From: Gammaproteobacteria bacterium
GTDB lineage: Bacteria; Pseudomonadota; Gammaproteobacteria; Thiohalomonadales; Thiohalomonadaceae
Direction of reading: 5' to 3'
Length of the DNA stretch: 64,000 bases
NCBI GenBank assembly: GCA_023228645.1
Contig: JALOAT010000001.1
Span: 124,001-188,000 of the forward strand
Shown here: piece by piece, positions 1 to 8,222 of the stretch
How positions within the stretch are numbered: position 1 is the stretch's first letter
How the letters are laid out: each line of letters starts with the position of its first letter
Notes under the pieces: generated by a model
The model's database searches: none
Told to the model about the DNA's origin: nothing
What the model saw: the letters and a program-made list of their open reading frames with translations, nothing else
Made by a program: the position numbers and the translations under genes

Positions 1-251
1 AAGCTATTCCAGTTCTAGCAGGTAACAAAGACTTAGAGCGGGTTACAGGTAAACTAAATCAAGGTAATGCTGAGATTTGGTTTGATACCCGTCGTGAAGT
101 TACGACTCGCAATCCTAAGACGGGTGAAACGGGTGTTTCTTATGGTGCGACCTCCATGGGTGTTAACCTGAAAGGTCTGAAAGGTGGACAAGCTGCTGCT
201 GTTAAAGCAGAACTCAAAGAGCTGGCTGCTAAGAAGCTCGGTAAGAAGTAA
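1..251 (+). CDS. C-terminal end of an unidentified protein (5' partial)
   Basis: An open frame runs in from the left edge (first full codon at base 3) and ends at TAA 249-251, giving the last 82 residues. The tail is basic and alanine/lysine-rich, ending in AAKKLGKK, and the codons are GC-richer than those of most neighbours, as in the sheath and chimallin-like genes. A terminator hairpin follows about 30 bases later. No family is recognised. A nucleic-acid-binding tail is possible from composition alone. Confidence 0.7.
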   Translation, partial: AIPVLAGNKDLERVTGKLNQGNAEIWFDTRREVTTRNPKTGETGVSYGATSMGVNLKGLKGGQAAAVKAELKELAAKKLGKK

Positions 252-279
252 TTCTTATTACTGAAGTAAAGTAAATGTA

Positions 280-306
280 AAGGAGGGAGAGCATTTGCTC
301 TCCTTC
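280..306 (+). terminator. Rho-independent terminator
   Basis: GGAGAGC (286-292) pairs with GCTCTCC (297-303) around a 4-nt loop. A T-rich stretch follows. It closes the unit ending at 251. Confidence 0.7.
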
Positions 307-354
307 TTATGCTGGTTATTTTTCTTTTGTTATTCTAGATAAAGGATTTAAGAC

Positions 355-612
355 ATGCGTAATATATTTAATACTCTAGCAGTAATACTCTTTATAATTG
401 CTATTATTTCAGCTGTTATAATTAATCTCACCACTCCCTCTTATAGCGTAAATCAAATTACACGAGCTGTAGGATATTGTGCTAATCAAGGTCTAAGTTA
501 TCAACTAACTTCCACTTTCATTTTTCCAGGGAAGAAAACCATTACTTCAATCAATTGTATTGAACCTAATTCAATCACTCCTGTACCAGAGCACGTACTT
601 GGAAAAAAATAA
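355..612 (+). CDS. Small membrane-anchored protein of unknown function
   Basis: 85 residues. After a short basic N-terminus (MRN), residues 5-26 are a continuous hydrophobic segment (LAVILFIIAIISAVII), which reads as a signal anchor. The remaining 60 residues are polar and contain two cysteines that could form a disulphide outside the membrane. The size and layout resemble small phage inner-membrane or lysis-accessory proteins, but no lysis gene lies next to it. The gene stands alone between two terminators. Function not assigned. Confidence 0.65.
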   Translation: MRNIFNTLAVILFIIAIISAVIINLTTPSYSVNQITRAVGYCANQGLSYQLTSTFIFPGKKTITSINCIEPNSITPVPEHVLGKK

Positions 613-635
613 ATGCAGTCAATAAGTAAAATCTA

Positions 636-659
636 TAGCCCGAGTATTAACTCGGGCTA
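636..659 (+). terminator. Rho-independent terminator
   Basis: A perfect 10-bp stem, TAGCCCGAGT (636-645) with ACTCGGGCTA (650-659), has a 4-nt loop. A T6 run follows at about 669. Confidence 0.75.
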
Positions 660-762
660 ATATGCTATATTTTTTCAATAACACATCATCTTTATATAGT
701 TAACATTTATTGGCATAAAAAGTACTTTGAAAGTACTCTATAATAATTATCTCTTAAATATA

Positions 763-773
763 ACATATCTTCT
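763..773 (+). promoter_or_regulatory. Putative phage promoter box
   Basis: ACATATCTTCT is a degenerate copy of the ACATATCACTA box found upstream of several transcription units here. It lies about 35 bases before the first of five small genes. Confidence 0.3.
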
Positions 774-807
774 TTATTCAATAGGTAGTCTTTTATGGTG
801 AGTGGTT

Positions 808-1131
808 ATGGGTATTTCTGATATTTTCCTAAATGACGAATTATGTTTTAAAGATAATGAAGATATGGAGAATCCATCTAATACTGAAGTTAGAGCTGAA
901 CTTTTGAATGACAGTATGATGAAGCGTAGATTATTTCAACTAGGCTTTGGACTTAAGCATCGTATATTGGTAGAAGAGCATCATTTTCTTTTTCAAACAG
1001 AATTTATGATTATACCTAGTCATGCTGGTGAATCAATATTAGGTAAATCACACCTAATACGTACAGAAACCGTTGCAGCTAAGCACTTGCTATTGAATGA
1101 CGGGTGTGAAGTGGGAGGGAATTTCAGATAA
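808..1131 (+). CDS. Small protein of unknown function
   Basis: 107 residues from ATG 808; an in-frame GTG lies at 802. The first third is acidic, followed by a basic patch (MMKRRLFQLGFGLKHR). No domain is recognised. An 8-codon out-of-frame mini-ORF starts at ATG 795 and overlaps the start, which could be a leader peptide or chance. The stop overlaps the next start by one base, so the pair is probably co-translated. It is the first of five similar-sized genes without identifiable function. Confidence 0.55.
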   Translation: MGISDIFLNDELCFKDNEDMENPSNTEVRAELLNDSMMKRRLFQLGFGLKHRILVEEHHFLFQTEFMIIPSHAGESILGKSHLIRTETVAAKHLLLNDGCEVGGNFR

Positions 1132-1415
1132 TGCTTTGTATAGAAAGGGAAAACGAAAAGGATGTTTTTATCAAGTATCTCTGTTCAGATGCTAATATTC
1201 GTTTACAAAAAGAAAGAGTTTCTCAGAGAGAATTTAAACACCCTATCTCTGTGCTACACTATGAATTTTTTTCGCAGATAACGTTACCGAATTTCCTCAC
1301 CCTAGAACCTGAGTCTCCAATAAGAATATTTAGTCATGATCCTAGTAGCATAATTTATAAGAAAGGTCCTGTTGGGTTAAAGCATAGTTTATCGAACTTA
1401 TTTTATACGGATTAA
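1131..1415 (+). CDS. Small protein of unknown function
   Basis: 94 residues; the start ATG shares a base with the preceding stop, which implies translational coupling. The N-terminal third is charged and rich in Lys/Glu/Arg. No recognisable motif is present. It is the second gene of the row at 0.8-2.5 kb and probably sits on the same transcript. Confidence 0.55.
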   Translation: MLCIERENEKDVFIKYLCSDANIRLQKERVSQREFKHPISVLHYEFFSQITLPNFLTLEPESPIRIFSHDPSSIIYKKGPVGLKHSLSNLFYTD

Positions 1416-1419
1416 ATAA

Positions 1420-1794
1420 ATGGATTTAACAGACGTTTTTGATATACCTAATATTGATTCAGAAATCCTTCATTTACCAGAATCTGATAACAGTCATGAA
1501 TGTAGTAAAGAAGAACTTGAAGATTTAGATCTTGATGATACTGATGTAATTGTATCGAAAAAACATATGCGCCGCAATCCTTCTAAACCTCCTATAGCTA
1601 ATTATCTAGACGGCTCTTCTCTTTATATGCCTTCTATGGAAATAACAGATCTTACTTCTGCTTTTGAAAAAGATATGTATGTGGTCTATAAAGCTGAAAC
1701 AATGATTCTAGCTCAGACTAGAGACTTCCATATTCTTCAATATACATTTGAAGCGAGTGTCGAGAATAACTATTTAATTAAACTAATGGAGTAA
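1420..1794 (+). CDS. Small acidic protein of unknown function
   Basis: 124 residues, starting four bases after the previous stop. The N-terminal 55 residues are strongly acidic (EELEDLDLDDTD), then comes a short basic stretch (KKHMRRNPSKPP). The C-terminal half looks globular. Acidic small phage proteins often mimic DNA or inhibit host enzymes, but that is speculation here. No family recognised. Confidence 0.55.
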   Translation: MDLTDVFDIPNIDSEILHLPESDNSHECSKEELEDLDLDDTDVIVSKKHMRRNPSKPPIANYLDGSSLYMPSMEITDLTSAFEKDMYVVYKAETMILAQTRDFHILQYTFEASVENNYLIKLME

Positions 1795-1801
1795 ATACCT
1801 A

Positions 1802-2128
1802 ATGATCCATTTAGATAAGTGTTGGGAGATTAATCCTTGTAGCACTTTTGACTTTATGTCATCAAAGACGGAAGAACTCCATAACGGATTAATTAGACAA
1901 GTTAGATTTGACGAAGGTAATTATGACAACGAAGAAATGACAGAAAGTAACTATTTGAGTCATCGTAATCCCTTGAGTTTTTACTTAGATCATGCTGTGG
2001 TTGAAGATGATTATGTTATTAGTGAACAATTCAATAAAGACTACACCGTCTTCTTTGGTCATGGTGATACAGCTATAACTACTATCTTTATCCCAATAAT
2101 AACAGTTATGTTCTTAAGACATGAATAA
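1802..2128 (+). CDS. Small protein of unknown function with hydrophobic C-terminus
   Basis: 108 residues. The start follows the previous stop by a few bases. The last 20 residues are hydrophobic (TTIFIPIITVMFL) and could be a tail anchor or a buried strand. No family recognised. Fourth gene in the small-gene row. Confidence 0.5.
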   Translation: MIHLDKCWEINPCSTFDFMSSKTEELHNGLIRQVRFDEGNYDNEEMTESNYLSHRNPLSFYLDHAVVEDDYVISEQFNKDYTVFFGHGDTAITTIFIPIITVMFLRHE

Positions 2129-2164
2129 CAAAAAATAACGCTTTTTATTAAAGAGGATATAGTA

Positions 2165-2467
2165 TTGCTAGACTACAAATTAAGAGATGATTTTATATTT
2201 CATACAGAGTCTTATTGGGATAAATTTGAAATCCATGATAAAGGTATTAATGAAATAGAATTCTTGTTAACACCTACTGATATTTTAAGTAAGAGATTAG
2301 AAGCTGATTGGGGAAGTATTCTCTACTCTGATGTACATGATTTTATCAGGGAGAAACTATCTGGTGAAGGGTTTGCTTATACTCTTACAGAAGTTACAGA
2401 CGGTTATACTTTTCTATCTTTGCTTATGATGGACTATAATACCAGCCTAATGAATAATCTAGACTAA
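2165..2467 (+). CDS. Small protein of unknown function (TTG start)
   Basis: 100 residues. The start is TTG 2165, with a purine-rich AGAGGAT about 8 bases upstream acting as ribosome binding site; no ATG fits. Acidic and probably globular. Last of the row of five small genes. No family recognised. Confidence 0.5.
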   Translation: MLDYKLRDDFIFHTESYWDKFEIHDKGINEIEFLLTPTDILSKRLEADWGSILYSDVHDFIREKLSGEGFAYTLTEVTDGYTFLSLLMMDYNTSLMNNLD

Positions 2468-2567
2468 GGAGTAAAAAAAGAAGATATGTCTTTTACTTCA
2501 GTATTAGGTATACAAAATAATTAAAAACGCATCTCACTAATAGTCTGTATTCTAATGGATATTAAAA

Positions 2568-2578
2568 ACATATCACTA
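2568..2578 (+). promoter_or_regulatory. Putative phage promoter box
   Basis: An exact ACATATCACTA lies 66 bases before the AAA+ gene. A second near-copy, GCATCTCACTAATAG, lies 40 bases upstream (from about 2529). The same 11-mer occurs before the chimallin-like gene. Confidence 0.5.
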
Positions 2579-2643
2579 ACTGGTATAGTTTAGCAATATA
2601 CATTTAATCTCCCTTCATTTATCTCTATTAGGGCTAAAAATTA

Positions 2644-3924
2644 ATGTCTAACAACTTTAACGCTACTGCACCTAAAATTTTATATGACAAAATTGATCCT
2701 ATTGAATCTATCAATGAATCTAACAATCATTTTGATCCAAAAGAAGTAGCTGGTCTTACCGGATCTAGTTCTAATCAAGAAGTAAGTAGCAATGCTTTTG
2801 TTCCTACTAGCATCCGAGGATCTCGTGTGTCAGAAGCAGCCGTTAATAAAGATCTTACCCTACCTCAGTGGTTAGCTTCTATTTGTCCTTTTATTGATTT
2901 CGACTCAGCTCGCTTTTCTGAACTGTGTTGGGCTATCCGAGCTGATCATAATCTCTCTACTGTTACGCGTATCAAACATTTCAGCAGTAACACCACTGCT
3001 AATACAAATGAGATCTTCGATTTCCTTCGAGATAAGTATAAGATTCATTATGAATCTGATCATACCTTCCGTACTTTCCAGGAAGATCCTAAAGTAAAAG
3101 GTGTCTTAGGTCTTTACCTTATCGCTGGTAAAAGCAATGGTACGCCCATTATCATTGCTACAGGTGATAAGGAATTGGTTGATGAAGTCATCAACCCTAT
3201 CAGTGAGCGTTATAATGAGCCTTCCGTTATTACTATTGAAGAACTCAGTAACTTCTCTAAAGATGGTCCTATTACTTCCACTATTGAGATGGTTGAAGGA
3301 AAGGTCTCTAAAGTAGGCCATGATGCTTTCTATCCGTTCTTGAAGCTTAAAGACGATACCCCCTTCTCTATTAAAGAATTCGCTAAGCGTTATAAAGAGA
3401 GTTCTTCTAATATCCTGCTTCTCATTGGTGATGTCGGTCTTGGGAAGTCTGTTCTCTTGAAAGCACTAATGATGGAATTGGGCTTTAAGAAAAACGGTGT
3501 TGCTAATGGTAATAACACCACAATGAATCCTCAATTTATCGAATGGTTGAAGGATTTCAAGGACAATAGTATTGTCGTTATTGAAGACGCTCATGACCTT
3601 GTACTGAGTCGTGATGAAGGTAACGCGCAAATGTCTAACGTTTTGAACTATGCTGAAGGTATTACCTCTCGCAATAACAAACTCGTTATCTCCACGAACT
3701 TAACTGATACTTCTAAAGTGGATCGTGCTCTGCTTCGTGCAGGTCGTTGCTATGATGTATTGGAATTTCGTGAACTGCGCGGTGAAGAGATTAATGCGGC
3801 TCGTACCGCAATTGGTCTAGACGCTATTGAAGTAACTGAAGCTGCTCAGATGAGTTTGGCTAAAGCGCTTAACTTTGAAGAGACTACAGAACGTCATAAA
3901 CCTTCTGGTGGCGTGGGCTTCTAA
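2644..3924 (+). CDS. AAA+ ATPase
   Basis: 426 residues. The first 250 are of unknown fold. The C-terminal half is an AAA+ module: Walker A GDVGLGKS (about 262-269), Walker B IVVIEDAHD (about 310-318), a sensor-1 asparagine in VISTNLTD (about 352) and an arginine-finger-like RALLRAGR (about 361-368). The RAGR context resembles classical AAA proteins that remodel protein complexes more than DNA helicases. It would hydrolyse ATP to remodel a protein or nucleoprotein partner, which cannot be named. It has its own promoter-like boxes upstream and a small gene 30 bases downstream. Confidence 0.8.
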   Translation: MSNNFNATAPKILYDKIDPIESINESNNHFDPKEVAGLTGSSSNQEVSSNAFVPTSIRGSRVSEAAVNKDLTLPQWLASICPFIDFDSARFSELCWAIRADHNLSTVTRIKHFSSNTTANTNEIFDFLRDKYKIHYESDHTFRTFQEDPKVKGVLGLYLIAGKSNGTPIIIATGDKELVDEVINPISERYNEPSVITIEELSNFSKDGPITSTIEMVEGKVSKVGHDAFYPFLKLKDDTPFSIKEFAKRYKESSSNILLLIGDVGLGKSVLLKALMMELGFKKNGVANGNNTTMNPQFIEWLKDFKDNSIVVIEDAHDLVLSRDEGNAQMSNVLNYAEGITSRNNKLVISTNLTDTSKVDRALLRAGRCYDVLEFRELRGEEINAARTAIGLDAIEVTEAAQMSLAKALNFEETTERHKPSGGVGF

Positions 3925-3954
3925 TCTATAAAACAAAAAAAGGAAAGTAATTTC

Positions 3955-4356
3955 ATGTCTAAAGTAGTCTTTAGTAAATTGTACCGTAAGTTGTTAGCTG
4001 GTGAACTTCTTGATGGCTTGCAACCTATGGGCGAAGGTTTAACTTCTCGCTCTCAATATGAGTTGGACGGTTATCGTTTTGTCTTTTATGTACTCATTCG
4101 TCCTGAACAGTCTAAGATCGTCTCTGAGAGTAAAAACATCAGTTATACAGGCGCGTACTACTTCGGGCCTCTTCCGAACAACGTAGAGGGTTTAAAAGCC
4201 CTCCCAGAGGGTGTTATCTATAACACTGTAGTTAGCTCTACTGTAACTACTGGTTTGGATGAAGAAGCGCTCAATAAAGTTATCAATACTGCTATTGACG
4301 ACTTCTACGATAAAGCCAGTGTTTATGGTTTGACTGAATCTGCTTTGTTGGTTTAA
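3955..4356 (+). CDS. Conserved-looking protein of unknown function
   Basis: 133 residues, preceded by AGGAAAG as a ribosome binding site and followed within 10 bases by a strong terminator, so it is co-transcribed with the AAA+ ATPase and may be its partner. Mixed alpha/beta composition, no cysteines, no signal sequence. No family recognised. Confidence 0.6.
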   Translation: MSKVVFSKLYRKLLAGELLDGLQPMGEGLTSRSQYELDGYRFVFYVLIRPEQSKIVSESKNISYTGAYYFGPLPNNVEGLKALPEGVIYNTVVSSTVTTGLDEEALNKVINTAIDDFYDKASVYGLTESALLV

Positions 4357-4365
4357 GTAATCATT

Positions 4366-4392
4366 CTTAGGGAGTCTTTAGGACTCCCTAAG
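4366..4392 (+). terminator. Rho-independent terminator
   Basis: A perfect 11-bp stem, CTTAGGGAGTC (4366-4376) with GACTCCCTAAG (4382-4392), is followed by T-rich sequence. It ends the AAA+ unit. Confidence 0.8.
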
Positions 4393-4454
4393 TTTGCCTT
4401 TCTTTCTTTTTTTTTTACTATAACAAAATAATTGGAGATTAGAAATAATCAATT

Positions 4455-4465
4455 ACATATAACTA
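4455..4465 (+). promoter_or_regulatory. Putative phage promoter box
   Basis: ACATATAACTA lies 43 bases before the next start codon, between a terminator and a single-gene unit. The same 11-mer recurs at 46030. Confidence 0.45.
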
Positions 4466-4507
4466 TTGTGAATAGACTTCCCCAATCCACTCATTCAAAG
4501 GAAAATC

Positions 4508-4786
4508 ATGGTACTGAACCTTACCTCAGAAGAAGTGAGTCAAATACAAACTGTCGTAGTTGAGGCAAATGTCGAAGAAAAAGAGTTATTGAATGAAACC
4601 CTCCGCACAGCTAACACGCGGCAAGAAATTCTCAAGCTTTCTTTTAACGTCGCCACTTATTGCTCCCTTTACAATTGCAAAGCAGTAATTCTTAAAGGTC
4701 CCAACCCTAATTCAAGTGAGTTAAGCGCTCAGTTGCGCTCATTAGGCATTCTTGCTTTATTCACTACGGATAAAGTTAAGGTATGA
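4508..4786 (+). CDS. Small protein of unknown function
   Basis: 92 residues with AAAGGAAA just before the ATG. It forms a unit of its own between a promoter-like box and a terminator, which is typical of early or middle phage genes. Probably helical in the N-terminal half. No family recognised. Confidence 0.6.
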   Translation: MVLNLTSEEVSQIQTVVVEANVEEKELLNETLRTANTRQEILKLSFNVATYCSLYNCKAVILKGPNPNSSELSAQLRSLGILALFTTDKVKV

Positions 4787-4793
4787 TTATACA

Positions 4794-4831
4794 GCATAAT
4801 TGGGAGAGCTAATTGCTCTCCCGGTTTATGC
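4794..4831 (+). terminator. Two-part terminator hairpin
   Basis: An outer stem GCATAA/TTATGC encloses an inner 8-bp stem GGGAGAGC (4802-4809) / GCTCTCCC (4815-4822). CTTTCTTTTTTT follows. It may work in both directions, because a minus-strand gene converges from the right. Confidence 0.8.
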
Positions 4832-4860
4832 CTTTCTTTTTTTCTACTTAAGTAGTTATA

Positions 4861-5727
4861 TTAGAAATTTTGTTGTTGTTGACCAACACGCTCCACACCT
4901 CGTGCATAGCCTTCACGGAGTGCTTGTACATCAGAGCTAATAGAATCAATAAAGCTTGTACGGAATGCTGGGTTAGCACCTAAGGTATTAATATTCCGGA
5001 GAATTCCTTGTGCTAAGGTATCAACACCTACACCGTATTGCATGATACCACCGAACTCGATATCTAGGTTACGGGTTTCCATTGCCGAAGTAATTTCACG
5101 ACGACCTAAGATATCGCCAGTACTACGTGGGAAAAGGTTAGTTACTAAGAAAGCTTGAACTACGTTTGCCCAGTGTGGATCAGGTTCAATAAAGAGCATG
5201 GTGAACGTGTAGTTATCTGGTAACCAGTCTGCGATGTTACGACCACCTGGGAGTGTAGACACACCTGCCACTTTGGAGTCTTCGTTCATCATCAGCATCT
5301 GGATATAATAACGCCAGAAACGACTCGTCGCCATCCCATATCGATCGATCCAGGACATGGTTACGTTAGTCTGAGCAATCGTCACGTTAGTGAATTCATG
5401 CTGGACCTGACCACCGCCACCAATAGCATGTTCAGCTGTCTCAACGGTCAGTGTAGCATTAAGACCGTCAATTCGCATTGCTTGTTCTTCTACTAGCTGC
5501 CGTAGTGTACCACGTAGAAACTCAGGCTCAGGACAATAGTCAAACCCTCGTGGCGCTTCCATCAGAATAGGAATGAGCGGACGACCAACGTGCGCAGCAT
5601 TACTAATCCAGTTAGGAAGGTTATTTGAATAACCCATTTGACCTGGTAAGGTTAAGTTTACCATGGGTGCATAGGCTAAACGAGCATAACCAACTCTGTT
5701 CTTCAGAATTTCTTCATCATTACGCAT
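4861..5727 (-). CDS. Tail tube protein (phiKZ gp30 type)
   Basis: 288 residues. It is called tail tube because it lies directly downstream of the sheath gene on the same strand, has the usual tube size, and keeps the sheath-tube order of phiKZ (gp29-gp30) and of myophages generally. The tube forms the inner conduit for DNA and protein ejection. The C-terminal tail is glutamine-rich (GQQQQNF). The codons are GC-richer than the average for the window, consistent with high late expression. No tube sequence signature can be confirmed by eye. Confidence 0.75.
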   Translation of the reverse strand: MRNDEEILKNRVGYARLAYAPMVNLTLPGQMGYSNNLPNWISNAAHVGRPLIPILMEAPRGFDYCPEPEFLRGTLRQLVEEQAMRIDGLNATLTVETAEHAIGGGGQVQHEFTNVTIAQTNVTMSWIDRYGMATSRFWRYYIQMLMMNEDSKVAGVSTLPGGRNIADWLPDNYTFTMLFIEPDPHWANVVQAFLVTNLFPRSTGDILGRREITSAMETRNLDIEFGGIMQYGVGVDTLAQGILRNINTLGANPAFRTSFIDSISSDVQALREGYARGVERVGQQQQNF

Positions 5728-5750
5728 TTTTCATTCTTACCTTGTTAACA

Positions 5751-5772
5751 CTCCTCCCTTATTAGAGAGGAG
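5751..5772 (-). terminator. Weak inverted repeat between sheath and tube genes
   Basis: CTCCTC (5751-5756) pairs with GAGGAG (5767-5772) in the 69-nt gap. There is no clear T-run on the minus strand, so it may attenuate or protect the mRNA rather than terminate. Confidence 0.3.
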
Positions 5773-5796
5773 CAGTCTGTTTATCTCGTTATTTAG

Positions 5797-7917
5797 TTAA
5801 GCCCGAACACCTTGATCGGCAGGAGCATCTACAATACGGAAGCCCTCAATCGAGTACGTACCGACAGTCTTCATAACACCTGCGTAAAGCTTGATATTCG
5901 TCTTCCAGCTAAATCCACGTTGTGCATCTCGACCAGTAATTGTCGACTCAGGAATAATAATGACACGATCATCGAATCGACCTACAACATTCTCACGAAT
6001 CTCTCTATCAATAGAGTCACAGAGTTGCTGGTCAGTCATCTTCGAAATACCGGTATGATTACGCCAGCTTTGCTCTGCTACAGTTTCTAGTTCAGCAACA
6101 ATGAAAGCATTGATCATGCTAGTGAAGATAGAAGTATCGTTAGGATAAACGGACTTATACGCAGGAATCATTACACGCTTAGTATCGTAGGATTGAACAG
6201 TCATCAGACCTGCATCCCAATCTTTGTTACGTGCAGTAATAGGCGTAAAGGTAACGTTGATCTTAGCAAACGTATCTACAATATGGTTAGGTGGCTCTGG
6301 ATTAGCAGTACCTTCCCAGAAACCATTACCTGCACCCATATAGGCAGCAAACTTAGAAGCCAGTTCAATAGTCAGTGGTAAATTACCCCGCCATTTATCT
6401 TCTAAGTACGTACCACTTCGACCCATGATGTGAGCGCGGAAGGTAGGCGTTCCAAATACGTTAGATTCAGGGAACATCAGTGCGCGAGTTCGAATAGAGA
6501 TCGCTAAGGAGTTCTCTTGAGAAGAAGTCAGCACTGGTCCTTGAATATCAAACGGCGTAAGGATAACGTTCGTATTCTTACGCAGAGCGATAAACTTAAG
6601 CATCTCATACTTCGTATCCAGTGAGAAGCCTGTATCATAAAGAACAGATTCTACGCGACGAGCAGTATCTTGCAGATGAGAGTTGGGATCACCATATTGA
6701 CTAAAGAATTCCCGAGCCAGTAAATCAAACGTCTGAGCAGTCATCGTACCATCACCACCACCACGAGCATACTGAACACTATTCTCAGAGAGAATAACTG
6801 CGTCAGCATTACTGCGATCGATTTGGTAGGAGTAATAAGGTACACCAGTAGAAGTGGTTCCACCGATAAAGTTAAAGACGTGTTCTTCATCACTACCGTC
6901 ATTACGGAAGTCAGAGAACAGAGCTGGCATTAAGTTAACTTCAGCTTCATAGAAATCTTTAACTAAAGTATCGATATAGTTCGTATAGATATACTCGTTA
7001 CCAAAAGGACCAATGGTATCTGGTAACTGAGGATCACCTTTACGTTCCCAAGCAGGAATGAATAGATCACCTACGAAGATATCTTGATCTAAACGACGTG
7101 AGTAAGCATCGACTTTAAAGCATCCATCAATATATTGTTCAGCTGATAAAGTTTCAACAATTTTTGGGAGCGTGTATTCATCACGACGCTCTAAGCATTG
7201 GAAGCGATATGGGTAAGCCCGTGCTTCTTCAATGATAGTTTGGTCTACTGGAATAGAACTACGAGTAGTAGGTGCATAAATACGAGCACCAATGTTATTA
7301 CCATAAGCACCAAAATCCGACACCCGAAGGTCACGAATTGGAAACTTACGAGATTGAGCGCCTGTAGATACATCGACTTGCGCACCGTTACCGATTGTAC
7401 CTTTACCAAACATGTCTTCATTAGTAACAGGATCTGGTAGAATCTCTTCTGCCACCATCATGACTTTAAAGCCAGGTACAGTATCACCCGTTTCAACAGG
7501 TAGATTGGTCACAGAGTCATAAACAATACTACCGTCTTCAGCATTACGTTCATAAAGCGGAATGTCTGTTTCTAATACGTCTAAAGAAATACGTAAAGTT
7601 GCTGGATCAGGAGCATCGGCAGGACGCAGTCGCTGATACATTTGTGAAGCGTTGCCACGACGCTGCATGGCGTTCGAGACGATTAAGTGGTGTTGCGCGT
7701 ATTTACTACGCACATCAAAAGTTTTGCTACCAAAGATAACTTCCCTACTTGCTCCGCTTGCTAACACACCCGTAGTAGGACCACGTTCTGCAAAGATGAC
7801 AGTCAGTGGGCAGTGAGTAGGGCGCTGTTCCGGCTCCAGTACAGGTACAGTGGTAGAACTGTCCTTAGTACCTTGTAATAGCGCCAGAGGCGTAGCATTG
7901 ATAATTTCAGTGCTCAT
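5797..7917 (-). CDS. Contractile tail sheath protein (phiKZ gp29 type)
   Basis: 706 residues, within the size range of jumbo-phage sheaths. It lies upstream of the tube gene and next to the tail and terminase cluster. The C-terminal part (roughly residues 500-700) contains the sheath-like run ending in GFSWKTNIKLYAGVMKTVG and EGFRIVD, resembling the conserved inner sheath domain that contacts neighbouring subunits. It would form the contractile outer layer of the tail. GC-rich codon choice points to high late expression. Start at ATG 7917 (complement), followed upstream by a 305-nt divergent intergenic region. Confidence 0.82.
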   Translation of the reverse strand: MSTEIINATPLALLQGTKDSSTTVPVLEPEQRPTHCPLTVIFAERGPTTGVLASGASREVIFGSKTFDVRSKYAQHHLIVSNAMQRRGNASQMYQRLRPADAPDPATLRISLDVLETDIPLYERNAEDGSIVYDSVTNLPVETGDTVPGFKVMMVAEEILPDPVTNEDMFGKGTIGNGAQVDVSTGAQSRKFPIRDLRVSDFGAYGNNIGARIYAPTTRSSIPVDQTIIEEARAYPYRFQCLERRDEYTLPKIVETLSAEQYIDGCFKVDAYSRRLDQDIFVGDLFIPAWERKGDPQLPDTIGPFGNEYIYTNYIDTLVKDFYEAEVNLMPALFSDFRNDGSDEEHVFNFIGGTTSTGVPYYSYQIDRSNADAVILSENSVQYARGGGDGTMTAQTFDLLAREFFSQYGDPNSHLQDTARRVESVLYDTGFSLDTKYEMLKFIALRKNTNVILTPFDIQGPVLTSSQENSLAISIRTRALMFPESNVFGTPTFRAHIMGRSGTYLEDKWRGNLPLTIELASKFAAYMGAGNGFWEGTANPEPPNHIVDTFAKINVTFTPITARNKDWDAGLMTVQSYDTKRVMIPAYKSVYPNDTSIFTSMINAFIVAELETVAEQSWRNHTGISKMTDQQLCDSIDREIRENVVGRFDDRVIIIPESTITGRDAQRGFSWKTNIKLYAGVMKTVGTYSIEGFRIVDAPADQGVRA

Positions 7918-8222
7918 GAGGTATTCCTACATTCAAATAAAAAAGTTATTATTTCTAATAACTGCTTGTTTATTGTCGTTATACACTAACTATTAGTTAA
8001 GTCAATAGATTTATCTAGAAATTCATCTATTTAAATAACATTAGTGTAGTTAATATTTTTTTAAAGAATGACATTTTTTAAAAAAGCAAGAATTATACTC
8101 CTTGCATAAGATTGCGTGTACATGCCGGGATTATTAAACTGCTTGTATCTTTTGAATTCGCTTAATAACTCCATTAAATTCCTTGTGGAGTAATAACATG
8201 TTATTAGTAAGGATCTAGAAAA
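7918..8222. promoter_or_regulatory. Divergent intergenic region
   Basis: About 305 bases separate the leftward sheath gene from the rightward structural gene at 8223, so promoters for both must lie here. The sequence is very AT-rich with several TTAGTT/AACTAA words (for example around 7985-8000 and 8040-8055). No full ACATATCACTA box is seen on either strand, so these units may use a different, late promoter class. Confidence 0.4.

Noticed and set aside
6193..7440. Plus-strand ORFs opposite the sheath gene
   Set aside because: They are shadows of a well-supported 706-codon gene.
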